DNA of 64,000 nucleotides from Lolium rigidum (taxonomy: Eukaryota > Streptophyta > Magnoliopsida > Poales > Poaceae): the NCBI RefSeq assembly GCF_022539505.1, contig NC_061514.1, positions 42,458,869-42,522,868 of the forward strand, given 5' to 3'. A model generated the notes under the pieces. The model did not search any database. It had not been told where the DNA came from and saw nothing but the letters and a program-made list of their open reading frames with translations. This document shows positions 32,012-42,197 of the stretch, piece after piece (positions within the stretch are counted from its first letter, which is position 1; every line of letters starts with the position of its first letter). A program made the translations under genes and the position numbers.

Positions 32012-34525
32012 TTAACCTCGCTGGTACCTGCCGCCTGTTTGGCCGAGGCTGCACCGGTAAGGCGTTCGCTCCGGTGAGTGGTGGTGGAGGTGGCAATTGT
32101 TGTTGTTGCTCGCATGTGGCCCCCTGGTGCCTCGCGCATCTTTTACCGCCCCCTTTTGCATCAAGAACTTGGTCCAAGAACAATCCTTCGTCAAGTGGTT
32201 CGACGGGTGATCCGGATTCGGCGTGTGCCACCGGCAAGGTTGGTCCATGGCGGCTTCCATGGTGTATTTCACGGGTTCCTGCCAGTTCTTTTTCTGGCCC
32301 CAGGGTTTCTTTTCTACCCACTGCTTCTTAGGACCCGCCCACGGCTGTGATCCGGTTTTTTGTCTCTGACTGCCGCTGGCGTCAGAATTTTCCTGCACAG
32401 CAGCAACTTTCTGCGATGCATATCTTCGATCCGGGAAATCTTCCCTTCTTTTGTTGTTCCGGTTATCCCGGTATTGCTGCTGATGCGGATTCGACTGCTC
32501 CGGCTCAGCCTGTACAGCCGGTTGCATTGGTTCTCCCAATGCATAGCTATCTGCCACACGTATCATCTCTGCTAAGGTTGTGGGCATGCTTCTCTGCAGC
32601 CTTTGCCACAAAGGTGATCCTCTCCGGCATCCTTGACTGGACCAAGCAATGGCTTGTGCCTCAATCACTCCTTCACATGTGTTTCTCATTGAGTTCCACC
32701 GGGTGAGATAATCCCGGTCCGGTTCTCCCGCACGCTGCTGACACAGCGCAAGCTGTTGGGGCCGGTTTGGCCTTTTGTAGGTGCTGCTGAAGTTGTTCAC
32801 AAATGCTTCCTCAAAGTCCAACCATCCGTTAATACTTCCTGCCGGCAAGTTGTTTAGCCAGATCCTCGCGGGACCCACGAGGTAGGACGGTATGATTCTT
32901 ACCGCCCAACGCCGGTTCACTCCACCACCAGCCACATAAACAGCCGTGACATAATCTGCCAGCCAGTCTTCCGGCTTGGTTGTCCCATCGTACGTTCTTG
33001 TGTCTCGGGGCAATTGGAAGTTGCGTACCGGTGGTTCTTCTCTCATGATCCGTGGGCCAAAGCACCTTGGGCCAGGAGGTCCTTCGCATTCAACTATTGC
33101 AGATAGATGTACTCTGTCCAGCCTGTGCCTCGCATCCCGGTCCGGCAAACATCTCTCCCCCGTGCGTTCTCCCAAAGGGTTCCGGTGGACTCTTGTTCGT
33201 TCCACCTCAGAATCTGATTCATCGTACTCTTCCGGTTCCGCGGCTCTTGCCTGCCGGTACCCCGGTGGTGGCATTTCTTCATCCACGTACGCCACTCTTC
33301 CGGCTCGATAATTTTGCCTAGTTTCATATCTACCGGCATGATTGTTTCCGGCATAGCCTCCCTTGGCGTAGCCCCGATCTGCCCCTTGGCTTTTTCTACC
33401 GGCATCATGTTGCCCGGCTTTTTGTTTTCCGGCAAGAACTGGATCATACACAGTCATCTGCCGTGCATTCTTCTCTTTTTCCCTTCTCTTGTCCGGGTGA
33501 GGGGACGATGCCTGCCCCTGAGACTTGCTTCCGGCATTCTTTGTTGAACGCGCGGATTTTGAGGCCACTGCCTCGTTCAGCTTGGCCAGCTGCTCAGCAT
33601 TTTGCTGCTCAATAGTTTTCAACAACTCTTTTACACGTTCTTGCTGCTTTACCAACTCATCACCGGAAAGAGACTCACATAACTCTACTGCAGCTTTAGC
33701 GGCTTTTATAGTTTTATCCGGACTACTGTACTTAGGCTTTTCGACAATGCTCACAGATACAGATGCACTCTTGCCGGCAAGAACCTCTTTGCGCAAATCC
33801 TGATCTAGATTGCGAGCCTTAAGCCGGTTTTCCGGTATCCTAGCAGCATGAGCACTAACTGAAGCAAAGCCATGGGCAGCGTTGTACTCACGTAGGGTTA
33901 GGTTCAGCTCGCGCTGCGCCCGGATGATGTCGGCACCGCCGGTAGCGGTGGCCTTGCGCGTGGCCTCCAGCTCCTCCTGAGCCTTTGCCGGGTCGATGTT
34001 CTGCGCGATGGGCGTGGCCAGCGTGTTCATCGCCGCTTGGAGAGGTGTTGCCGGTGGTGCTGATGAAGCTCTTGCAACGCCAGCGTCACGCTCCAGCGGT
34101 GGCTTTGCCGGGCGAGTCGACGCGGCACGTTCGGCTCCTTCCTCCACGGCTCCCTTGCCGGTGTTGACCGCACCAGCCATCATGACCTCCACGCTGCCGG
34201 CGGCGCGGCCAGCACACAGCCATCTTGGCGGATCCGGCGCCACCAAGCACCGGCGAGAGGCGCCGGCGCACGGGGACGGTGCCGAGGTAGACGCGGATGC
34301 CGCCGAACTCGATGGTGCGGCCGTTCGCGGGAACTTGCCGCCGTTGGCGAAGCAGCCGGCGTTATCGTTGATGAAGTCCATGTTGTAGATGCGTTCCACG
34401 AGCGCGGACACCGTGCGCTCGCCGTTGATGTCGAGGAGGCCCGCCCGAATATGAACTCCAGCAAGCGCCACTTCATGCCCCACGGTGGGCGCCAACTGTC
34501 GTCGTGGCGAACGAACAGATGCCAT
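32012..34525 (-). CDS. G1 gag
   Basis: Open for 837 codons. The true start is more likely the MM at about 34183, since the first 110 codons overlap the LTR edge, primer site and leader. Residues after this are rich in Ala and charged residues (ARKATAT, coiled coil around KQQERVKELLKTIEQQNAEQ). The retrotransposon gag domain follows: IIPSYLVGPARIWLNNLP, FEEAFVNNF and MPTTLAEMIRVADSYA. Near the C-terminus is PCRWHTPNPDHPSNHLTKDC, a Cys/His motif seen in gag of this group instead of a classical zinc knuckle. Gag forms the particle that packages element RNA. It is the only intact long frame of G1 on the sense strand. Confidence 0.8.
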   Translation of the reverse strand: MASVRSPRRQLAPTVGHEVALAGVHIRAGLLDINGERTVSALVERIYNMDFINDNAGCFANGGKFPRTAAPSSSAASASTSAPSPCAGASRRCLVAPDPPRWLCAGRAAGSVEVMMAGAVNTGKGAVEEGAERAASTRPAKPPLERDAGVARASSAPPATPLQAAMNTLATPIAQNIDPAKAQEELEATRKATATGGADIIRAQRELNLTLREYNAAHGFASVSAHAARIPENRLKARNLDQDLRKEVLAGKSASVSVSIVEKPKYSSPDKTIKAAKAAVELCESLSGDELVKQQERVKELLKTIEQQNAEQLAKLNEAVASKSARSTKNAGSKSQGQASSPHPDKRREKEKNARQMTVYDPVLAGKQKAGQHDAGRKSQGADRGYAKGGYAGNNHAGRYETRQNYRAGRVAYVDEEMPPPGYRQARAAEPEEYDESDSEVERTRVHRNPLGERTGERCLPDRDARHRLDRVHLSAIVECEGPPGPRCFGPRIMREEPPVRNFQLPRDTRTYDGTTKPEDWLADYVTAVYVAGGGVNRRWAVRIIPSYLVGPARIWLNNLPAGSINGWLDFEEAFVNNFSSTYKRPNRPQQLALCQQRAGEPDRDYLTRWNSMRNTCEGVIEAQAIAWSSQGCRRGSPLWQRLQRSMPTTLAEMIRVADSYALGEPMQPAVQAEPEQSNPHQQQYRDNRNNKRREDFPDRRYASQKVAAVQENSDASGSQRQKTGSQPWAGPKKQWVEKKPWGQKKNWQEPVKYTMEAAMDQPCRWHTPNPDHPSNHLTKDCSWTKFLMQKGAVKDARGTRGPHASNNNNCHLHHHSPERTPYRCSLGQTGGRYQRG
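34478..34495 (-). other. G1 primer-binding site
   Basis: Next to the 5' LTR the minus strand reads TTGGCGCCCACCGTGGGG. This is where a tRNA 3' end would prime minus-strand DNA synthesis. The site is a recurrent PBS-position sequence in plant Gypsy elements; the tRNA species was not identified. Confidence 0.6.
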
Positions 34526-35208
34526 GGGATGGCTTATCTTGGGGCCGAATGGACGCTAGAGGATTCGGGGGAGGGTTTGTGACTAGATGACGAACTTCCG
34601 GATGCTTTCCTCAAGAACTTGGCCAAGGCCAGAGGTAGAAGAAGAAAGGCACAAGGATGAACTCGCTCTAGATCACCATGTTCATTGATCTCAAAACAGG
34701 TTACAGGTTGTTCTCTCTACCGTGGATCCCCCGTATGAAAGAGGCTGCCCCCTCTCCTTATATAGGGGAGAGGGTGGCTTACAGAACAAGAAACCCTAAT
34801 GGGATCTTTGACTAGACAAACTACTTTACAAAGATACTTTATAAAGCTACTTTAATCACAGATGACACCGGGGTCTTCTTTAAACAAGGAGGCTGACGTC
34901 CTCCGGCTTCTTTGACCGTCATCCTCCTCTTTGTCTTCTAGCCTTCGTTTAAAGCTACTTTGCTTAGCTCATCCTTGTCTTTTAGCTCCTGACGGAATCT
35001 CTGATCAGTCAGCCGGCATGTTCTTCCTTCCTGTGCGCCGGTATCTTTCCTTCCTGGTTCCGGTATACCCCTCTTGGGGATACCGGCTTAGCTTTACTTA
35101 GCCAAACTCTATTTTCTTATTCCGGCATGATCATTAAACCGGTATCTTGAAGGGTGAGACCATCCGGTATGGCATACCTTTGGCATACCGGGGGTCATCC
35201 CCCCAACA
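34497..35208 (-). repeat. G1 5' LTR
   Basis: 712 bp, same ends as the copy at 19044-19758. Differences are limited to scattered substitutions (for example CTTCGG against CTCCGG) and short indels. The minus-strand TATATAAGG box lies at about 34757-34766 and would drive the genomic RNA toward gag. Confidence 0.9.
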
Positions 35209-35223
35209 GATTTTCTGGTAGTG

Positions 35224-35520
35224 ACTTAACTAGGTTAGCATTTATTCGCCAAAAAAAAGAGGAATAAACAAGGTTAGCAATGCCTGAAAGGTCCGTCTCT
35301 TCTAATTTTTTGAAATTTCCTAGTGATACAAAAGGAAGTCTACCACTCAAATTGTTTTGGGAAATCCAAAATCCGAACATTTTGAAGTGACGAAGAAATA
35401 TTTGAAGATTTATTGGCATTGGCCCTCTAAAGAAATTTGTCCAGAGATTCAATATGTGGAAGTGAAAACAAGAATGTTGGAATGCTTCCACTGAATTGGT
35501 TTGAACTTAGTTAGGATGAA
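35224..35520 (-). pseudogene. LRR-RLP fragment, copy D (second half of copy C)
   Basis: Starts with ACTTAACTA, the same 9 bp that end copy C. The minus strand gives pieces such as SGIANLV, FGFWISQNNLSGRLPF and FHILNLWTNFFRGPMP, matching LRRs of copy A at 6080-6300. It ends next to the F-box gene with the same junction as copy B. Confidence 0.75.
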
Positions 35521-35550
35521 CAACTCAGGACGACACGAGGTTGATATCGT

Positions 35551-36720
35551 TCACACCTTACACTTGCTGATGGAGATGAGACTCTCCCTGTATGGAACAA
35601 CATGGTGATCATAGTCCCTAGACTCGTCTTCCAGGTCCAGCACTTCCTCCACAACTGGGCTCGTCTCGTTGTACCAGCATAGCTTCTGGCCGATGCCGGA
35701 CACCATCACCAGCATCCGACCCCCGGTGGCCCAAAGAGGCAAGAAGCAGTAGCACGCGGAGCCGTTGCCGTATCGTGGTCCTGGATGGACGCGGCAGCGC
35801 AGCGACCACTGCGCCGTTGAGAGCGTCCCATCTTCATCGAGCTGCCACACATCTAAGGTCGTCAACGAGGCACCGTAGTTAACGTAGCACAGCTTGCCGT
35901 CTAGTTCTGCGAGATGGTAGAGGAGGGGGTGGGCAGGAGGGCATGGAATCAAGTGGAACGTCCTGTCACGCAAGCTGAACCGTAACAGTGGGCTTGACCG
36001 AGAATCTTGGGCGGCCGCAGGTTCGCACACCCGGTAGAAGGCTTCTCCCGTGTAGACCGGCGGCATGCCGCCGATGGCTTGCGGTGGGTCGACGGTGAGC
36101 TCCCAGGAGTCGCCCCCGAGCGTGAAGACCTCGTGCCCGATGTCGTAGTCAAACTGCGAGCTTAACTTGCCGTAGCCCCGCCGCCGGTAGAAGTACCTGG
36201 AGACGACGTACTGGTTGCGGCACCGGTCGAAACCGATCACTGCCGATGGATAGTTCTGGTAGTTCACGTCCGGGCTGCCGGGCGGCAGCGCGACGAGCTC
36301 CCTGGTGGCCGGGTTACACACGAATATCCGGTTGGTGGTGGTCGCGATGGCGACCAGGCCATCGCAGTGCGTGGTGTGGATCCCCTTGGTGATGCCTCCC
36401 GGGCAAGCGGCCTTTTCAAGCAGCAGCCCTGCCCTGGCCTCGAAGCCGCCGGGCGTCTGTCCCGGCCGCAGGCAATAGAAGGTGATGTCCTCGGAGAGCT
36501 CGTCGATGGAATACTTCCACGGCGTGACGAGGATGGACGGCGGAGCCGCGCGGGAGAAGTCGCGGTGGCGGCGTACGAAGGCGGCGTCCTCGATGCGGGC
36601 GCGCCAGGAGCGGCAGACGCGCTTGAAGCGCACGAGGCGATTCACGGGGAGGCGCACCAGGACTTCCATGAAAAGTAGGTCGTCCGGGAGGGCGACGTGG
36701 CCGGCCACAGGACGATCCAT
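35551..36720 (-). CDS. F-box protein, intact
   Basis: 389 residues, single exon, no frameshift. Residues 9-50 form an F-box (ALPDDLLFMEVLVRLPVNRLVRFKRVCRSWR) that would bind SKP1 and place the protein in an SCF ubiquitin ligase. The rest is an F-box-associated domain: HCDGLVAIATTTNRIFVCNPATRELVALPPG, GFDRCRNQYVVSRYFYR, TLGGDSWELT and a C-terminal ISKCKV. This is the common grass F-box plus FBA layout; the substrate is unknown. A truncated copy of its 3' end lies at 8226-9865. A TATA-like ATATATAC is only about 35 bp above the ATG, and a Copia-like LTR begins 50 bp above it, so its original promoter seems to have been displaced. The open frame suggests recent function. Confidence 0.85.
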   Translation of the reverse strand: MDRPVAGHVALPDDLLFMEVLVRLPVNRLVRFKRVCRSWRARIEDAAFVRRHRDFSRAAPPSILVTPWKYSIDELSEDITFYCLRPGQTPGGFEARAGLLLEKAACPGGITKGIHTTHCDGLVAIATTTNRIFVCNPATRELVALPPGSPDVNYQNYPSAVIGFDRCRNQYVVSRYFYRRRGYGKLSSQFDYDIGHEVFTLGGDSWELTVDPPQAIGGMPPVYTGEAFYRVCEPAAAQDSRSSPLLRFSLRDRTFHLIPCPPAHPLLYHLAELDGKLCYVNYGASLTTLDVWQLDEDGTLSTAQWSLRCRVHPGPRYGNGSACYCFLPLWATGGRMLVMVSGIGQKLCWYNETSPVVEEVLDLEDESRDYDHHVVPYRESLISISKCKV

Positions 36721-36769
36721 CTTAGTATGCCTTCCTAGATGGCTGGTGTGTATATATTGCTCGAAAGCC

Positions 36770-37269
36770 TGTTAGCAATAATAATCTTCTTGTCTTAACG
36801 TGTTAGAGTTACATATAAGCAGATTCATTAGGCAAGTATACGTCGTGTACATGCCATGGAGTCGTAGGTGTCTTTGTACTAGACTAGATCGTGTGCTGGT
36901 TCTAGTAGGTTTCGTGGTTTGGTTAGTTTGCTTAGTTTTCTAGCGTTTTCCCCGGAGTCAGGTTAGGACTAGCTAGCCTCTTGTCACGTCCGCGTGTAGC
37001 TAGAGAGTACTACCGTAGTACGCGTTCGTTTGTAAGTAGTGTCTTGGTCGTGTTCGAGTAAGTCTAGGTTTGAGTCGGCTATGCATTTGCCTGAACTCCT
37101 GTATATATGCACACCTGGTTACGTGAGTTGTAACACGTACCGAGAAAACATAAAATGAAAATAAAAAAGAGAAAAATTAGAGGGTGTGATATGCATTCTG
37201 GGCAATAAGCTTTGCCTTCTCGTGTGTTTGTATAATTTGACTTGATATATCCATGGGCAAATCCCGACA
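36770..37269 (+). repeat. Copia-like LTR, 5' copy
   Basis: About 500 bp, from TGTTAGCAATAATAATC to AATCCCGACA, followed by TTGATATCAGAGCGAGGTT, which resembles the initiator-Met tRNA primer site (TGGTATCAGAGC). A TATATATGC box lies near 37102. The left border is inferred from the TG end only. The matching 3' LTR is not in the window, probably beyond it on the right. Confidence 0.55.
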
Positions 37270-38020
37270 TTGATATCAGAGCGAGGTTCGAGATTTGAAG
37301 CCACACTTGCTCCGGGGAGGCGATCCATACCAATGTCTCAGGGTGGGTGGTCGTCGCTCGGTGGAGCGACAAGGAGGAGACGATGGGGTGTTGTCATCGA
37401 CAAGGCAGTGGATGTGGGTGATCGTTGATATGGAAGGTGGTGCCGAGGTGCGGTGTCGGGAGCCTCGTCAAGTTCTTCTTCGGGGGAGTCCAGGACTCAT
37501 AGGCGTGCAAGCTGGCACATTGAGTTGGCGTCGTGTCTCTGACTCGTGGTTGCGTCTATGTGTTTATCTCTGTGAGGGTTTGTTCCAGTTGCAGCGCGTC
37601 ACAAGTGAGGTGTGCACGGTGCTTCGGGAGTTGTGTCCATGTCCTTGTGGGGCGTCCTGGTTGCGGCCAGCGTGGGTTCGGTGCTATGGCGAAGGCAGAC
37701 GGTGGTAGAAAAAATTACCGTAAAGCGAGGATGTGTGCCACTAGTAGATGGAGAAACTACTGTGTACAAGTACAAGAGGACTATGGTGCGAACCTAGTGT
37801 GAGGATTGCAATAGCGCTAGCACATATGTGTGAACCAACAGCGGGAGACCGATCATTGGTGGCGGCACACGACAGTACACAAGGTGTACTGAATATTTTC
37901 TGTGTGGTCATACTATCTGTACAAGTATGACAATGAAGACAATGAAGATGTGGCATGAACTGTACGAGTCAAGATGGAGAGGAGCACGACGATACGACAA
38001 GATTAAAGGAAGATTGTTAG
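37270..38020 (+). mobile_element. Leader of a Copia-like element, cut by G3
   Basis: Begins with the Met-type primer site TTGATATCAGAGC. No gag or pol is recognised in the 750 bp before Gypsy G3 interrupts the sequence at 38021. The open frames are short and match nothing known. It may be a non-autonomous element or only the leader of a longer one that resumes beyond the window. Confidence 0.45.
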
Positions 38021-38900
38021 TGTTGCCTGCCAAAGCACACCGGCGAGCAGTGGTTAAGCAACACGAAGAGCCGGGAGGCTTCCAAGGCGGCAGTGGGCCC
38101 TGGTCCCTCGACGTCGTCCCGCAAATGCTCCGGCACACGTCCTGGCGGTTGCAAGGGCGTGCCACCTGACCTATACCTGGCCAGGAAGGTGTAGAATTGC
38201 TTCGATTAGGCTCCTGCATGGTAGACATGTAAACATTAAATACGAGCCCTATCGGCTCTCAGGTTGCCCTGCGGATCGGCTCAAAGAGCCGATCGCCCCA
38301 TGGTTCACGTTGGATTTTCAATGACATGGGGATCCTGCTTGATCAAAACAAAGCTAAACCAATCTACGACAGTTTAGGGTTTTCACCGTATGATCGGAAC
38401 ATCCTACGCGTAATTGAGCCTAATAGACACGTAAGATAATGGAAAGCTAGCCCTAAAAGAGGCCTAAAAACCAATGTTAAGTTAATTCCCGGAACATCCC
38501 TCTTAGGACTAACAAACCATACCTAACGCGCTACCGGATCATTCAATCCGTTTGTAAGGCCTAACCATACGGATATTAAACCAATCCTTGAAGAATCGAG
38601 GAGCAACTATAACAGATCGGATCTACTAAGCAGCGAACAAGCAAGATGCTGCCCTTACACCTAGATAGGTGTAAGGGCAGCTAGATATCGAGGGACGGCA
38701 TAGCTAAGCAGATATGCGTGAGAAAAGCATCTATGCAAGCCCCAAAATATCTACGATAAGTAGTGCTACTCGCCATCAACAACGCTTCAGCACGAGCAGC
38801 ACAAGGTAAACGAATAAACATGTGCTGCCTAGATCGCAAGATGCGATCTAGGCAGCATGATGCTTACCCGGGAGAAACCCTCGAAAAAAGGGGTGGCGAT

Positions 38901-40413
38901 TGATGACCCACAAGTATAGGGGATGTATCGTAGTATCTTCGATAAGTAAGAATGTCGATCCCAACGAGGAGCAGAAGGTGTTGACAGCAATTTCGATGAA
39001 GGATTCACTGTAAATGCTCACAAACAAGTATTCAAGGGGTTTTGATGTAATAGATGAATAAAGTACGAGTAAGTAAAATGCGAGAGAAATAATTGCAGCG
39101 AGTGGCCCAATCCTTTTTAGCACAAAGGACAAGCCGGTTTGTTTACTTATAATGACCAAACGTTCTTGAGGACACACGGAGATTTTAGTCTAGTGCTTTC
39201 GCTTCATGTGGCTAAATAATCTTCATTGTTTTGATAAGTGTTGTGTGGGTGAACCTATGCTAATGCACCGCCCTTCCTAGGACTAATACATACTTGTGAT
39301 TATACCCCTTGCAAGCATCCGCAACTACAAGAAAGTAATTAAGATAAATCTAACCACAACCTTAAACTCTGAGATCCTGCGATCCCTCTTGCATCGATAT
39401 ACTAACGGGGGCTCAGGTTTCTGTCACTTCGGCAACCCCGCAATTAGCAACCGAATACAAGATGCACTCCCCTAGGCCCATAAATGGTGAAGTATCGTGT
39501 AGTCGACGTTCACACGACACCACTAGAAGAATGACACCACAACTTAAATATCATAACATTGAATATTACTCAACCATAGTTCACTACTAACATTTAGACT
39601 TCACCCATGTCCTCAAGAACTAAACGAACTACTCACGAGACATCATATGAAATACAATCAGAGGTGATATGATGATGAATAACAATCTGAACATAAACCT
39701 TGGCTCAATTGTTTCACTCAATAGCATCACTAACAAGTACGGATTAACACGGGAGAGTTTCCCCTATCAAACAATCAAGATCCAACCCAAATTGTTACAG
39801 CGGTGACGAGGTGCAGCGGTGGTGATGGCGGTGTAGACGGTGGAGATGATGATGATGATGATGGAGATGATGTCCAACTCGATGACGATGGCGATGGCGT
39901 CGATTTCCCCCTCCGGGAGGGAATTTCCCCGGCGGATTCCTGCCCGCCGGAGAGCTCTTTTCTCTCTGGTGTTCTCCGCCCCGCAGAGGCGGATGTAATT
40001 CTCCGTGAGGTACCCCTGTGGCTTAGGTTTTCGGGACGAAGGAGTACGCGAAGAAAAGGAGGCGAAAGGGGCTGTGGGGCCCCCAGACGACAGGGTGGCG
40101 CGGCCAGGCCATGGGCCGCGCCGCCCTATGGTCTGGGCCCACCTTGGGTCCCCTCTTCTCCCCCTTCTGGCTCCCTCCGTCATCTGGAAAAATAGGAATT
40201 TACGTGTAATTTCCTTCCACAGTTGATCTTCCAAAATATTGCGTTCTGACGGTGCTTTTTCCAGCAGAATCCTGGCTCCGGTGCTTGATCCCCTAACAAT
40301 GATGAAACATGCAAAATAGATGAAATAACATAAGTATTGTGTCCCAATATGAAATATATCAATGAATAACAGCAAATTATGATACAAAATAGTGATACAA
40401 ATTGGACGTATCA
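38901..40413 (-). repeat. G2 3' LTR
   Basis: 1513 bp; plus-strand ends TGATGACCCACAAG and TTGGACGTATCA. Matches 54363-55876 apart from scattered single differences. Its inner neighbour ACTCCCCCCAAGCTTAG is, in reverse, CTAAGCTTGGGGGGAGT, a polypurine tract. The long frames inside the LTR are not genes. Confidence 0.9.
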
Positions 40414-42180
40414 ACTCCCCCCAAGCTTAGACATCGCTTGTCCCCAAGCGAAACTGAGCTCGATAAACAAGACCACATGTTTATGGAGTGAAGAGTCGAT
40501 AAATAAAATACGGACAAGAAGCATCATATTCATTCACACAAGACATTCTAGTAAACATTCTCTTTATATAACTCAACTTGAAATAAGTAAAGAGAAATCA
40601 CAAGTAAAGGTGCATAGGAAATCATAAATGGTTATTGCAAACTTTGTTCTTGGTCAGAGAACTACTAACGGATTGTACTTCTAAGCAAAGCTTTCATATA
40701 AGAATTTATATAGCCGGGCTTTCATATTCAATCATAACAATCTCCTCATAATCATTGATAACTTCAAAGTCATATTCATTCAGATAAAATTTGTACTAAA
40801 CAAGAAAGTATAAAAGACATGATTAACTGAATCATAGCATAAATGGTTGGTTCACAACAAATCAATTGCTTGCTTGAGATAGAGGGAAATAAGTTTACTG
40901 ACTCAACATAAAAGTAAAAGATAGGCCCTTCGCAGAGGGAAGCAGGGATTAAATCATGTGCTAGAGCTTTTCAAGTTTTGAAATCATATAAAGAGCATAA
41001 AAGTAAGATTTTGAGCGGTGTTTGTTGTTGTCAACGAATGGTAGCGGGCACTCTAACCCCCTTGCCAAACGAACCTTCCAAGAGCGGCTCCCATGAGGGA
41101 CGGCATCTCTACCAGACAAGGTAGATCATCCCCCTTCTCTTTTGTTTACACATGTATTTTAGTTTTATTATGGATGACACTCCCCCAACCTTGGCTTTCT
41201 CAATCCATGGCTAACCGAATCCTCGGGTGCCTTCCAACATTCACATACCATGGAGGAGTGTCTATTGCAAAATTAAGTTGCTTACCGATAAATCAGGGCA
41301 AAACATGTGAAGAGAATTATTAATGAAAGTTATTAATTGGGGCTGGGAACCCCGTTGCCAGCTCTTATTGCAAAATTATTGGATAAGCGGATGTGCCACT
41401 AGTCCATTGGTGAAAGTCCGCCCAACAAGATTGAAAGATAAAACACCACATACTTCCTCATGAGCTATAAAACATTGACACAAATAAGGAGTAGTATAGT
41501 TTGAATTATTTAAAGGTAGCACATGAAGTATTTACTTGGAATGGCAGAAAATACCATGTAGTAGGTAGGTATGGTGGACACAAATGGCATAGGTTTGGTC
41601 TAAGGTTATGGATGTATGAGAAGCATTCCCTCTCGATACAGGTCTTTGGCTAGCAAGGTTTGATAGCAAGCATAAAGGTTGAGGGAAACAAACAAATATA
41701 CATATGATAGAACAATCATGCATCTTTCTCATAAGCACAAGCAATTTTACTTCAGAATACTAAACTCATTAGCATAAAGATAATAGAGTAATATATCTAA
41801 GTGTATTTCTCTCTTCTATTTAAACATCAGGGTGTTGTTGCTACTGACCAATGCTAAGTTTGCCAAAACCAAATAGATTTACTTGATGCTCCCAAAGTGA
41901 TATCAATACTAATGTCAAGAGTAATCATATAATGGAGATTGCAAACTAAAATAAGGTGTGCAAAAAGTAAATGATAAGACTTCTCATTAATATTCCATAA
42001 CGATAACTCACACCAACGGATACATAGATAACCAACTAAGAGAGATACTTCCACATTGCATACTATTCCATATGATAACTTCCCTACTCATGATATGACA
42101 CTACTTGATAGTAAAAGATAAAGGTAGTGATGATGTGATACCGCGGCACTCCCCCAAGCTTGGAACAAACCAAGGGGATG
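40414..42180 (-). repeat. G2 3' non-coding region, shared with N1
   Basis: No coding potential. It starts with the polypurine tract and matches, in inverted orientation, the 3' region of N1 (about 45900-47739): both contain the CATGG..GGAGGAGTG, GGCACCCGA(G)GGATTCGGTTAGCCATGG, GAGCCGCTCTT and ACTAGTCCATTGGTGAAAG blocks. G2 has one copy of a block that is duplicated in N1. Confidence 0.75.
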
Positions 42181-42197
42181 CCAATACCGATGATGAA

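Larger units (their letters stand above)
19044..35208 (-). mobile_element. Gypsy LTR retrotransposon G1 (Tat/Retand-like) with antisense ORF
   Basis: A complete element of 16.2 kb: LTRs at 19044-19758 and 34497-35208, target duplication GATTT (19039-19043 and 35209-35213). The sense strand is minus: 5' LTR on the right, primer site next to it, then gag, protease, RT, two RNase H segments and integrase down to 27751. The order RT then RNase H then integrase, plus a second FDGS-type RNase H, points to the Gypsy Tat/Retand group. An intron-containing antisense gene (20704-27041, +) fills the space between pol and the 3' LTR. Most pol frames carry frameshifts. The two LTRs look nearly identical, so insertion is recent relative to its host sequences. 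Confidence 0.85.
11881..35223. mobile_element. DNA transposon carrying an AP2-like gene, expanded by two large insertions
   Basis: Outside the solo LTR (12475-18129) and Gypsy G1 (19044-35208) the element has only about 1.5 kb of its own. The right end, visible beyond G1, is TTTTCTGGTAGTG (35211-35223), which in reverse is CACTACCAGAAAA, a CACTA-type terminus. Near that end (18600-19040) TTTGCCGTG words recur in both orientations, like CACTA subterminal repeats. No matching inverted repeat is seen at the left end (ACTCATTTGGCG). The flanking repeat is ACTTAACTA on both sides, 9 bp rather than 3. The superfamily is therefore unsettled. Confidence 0.6.

Noticed and set aside
34184..34525. N-terminal extension of the G1 gag frame.
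   Set aside because: It starts within the LTR and crosses the primer site; gag more likely starts at the ATG near 34183.
39767..40414. A 215-codon frame on the minus strand, repeated as 237 codons at 55230-55943.
   Set aside because: It lies inside the two G2 LTRs, is shifted by indels between the copies and resembles no protein; it is LTR sequence that happens to be open.
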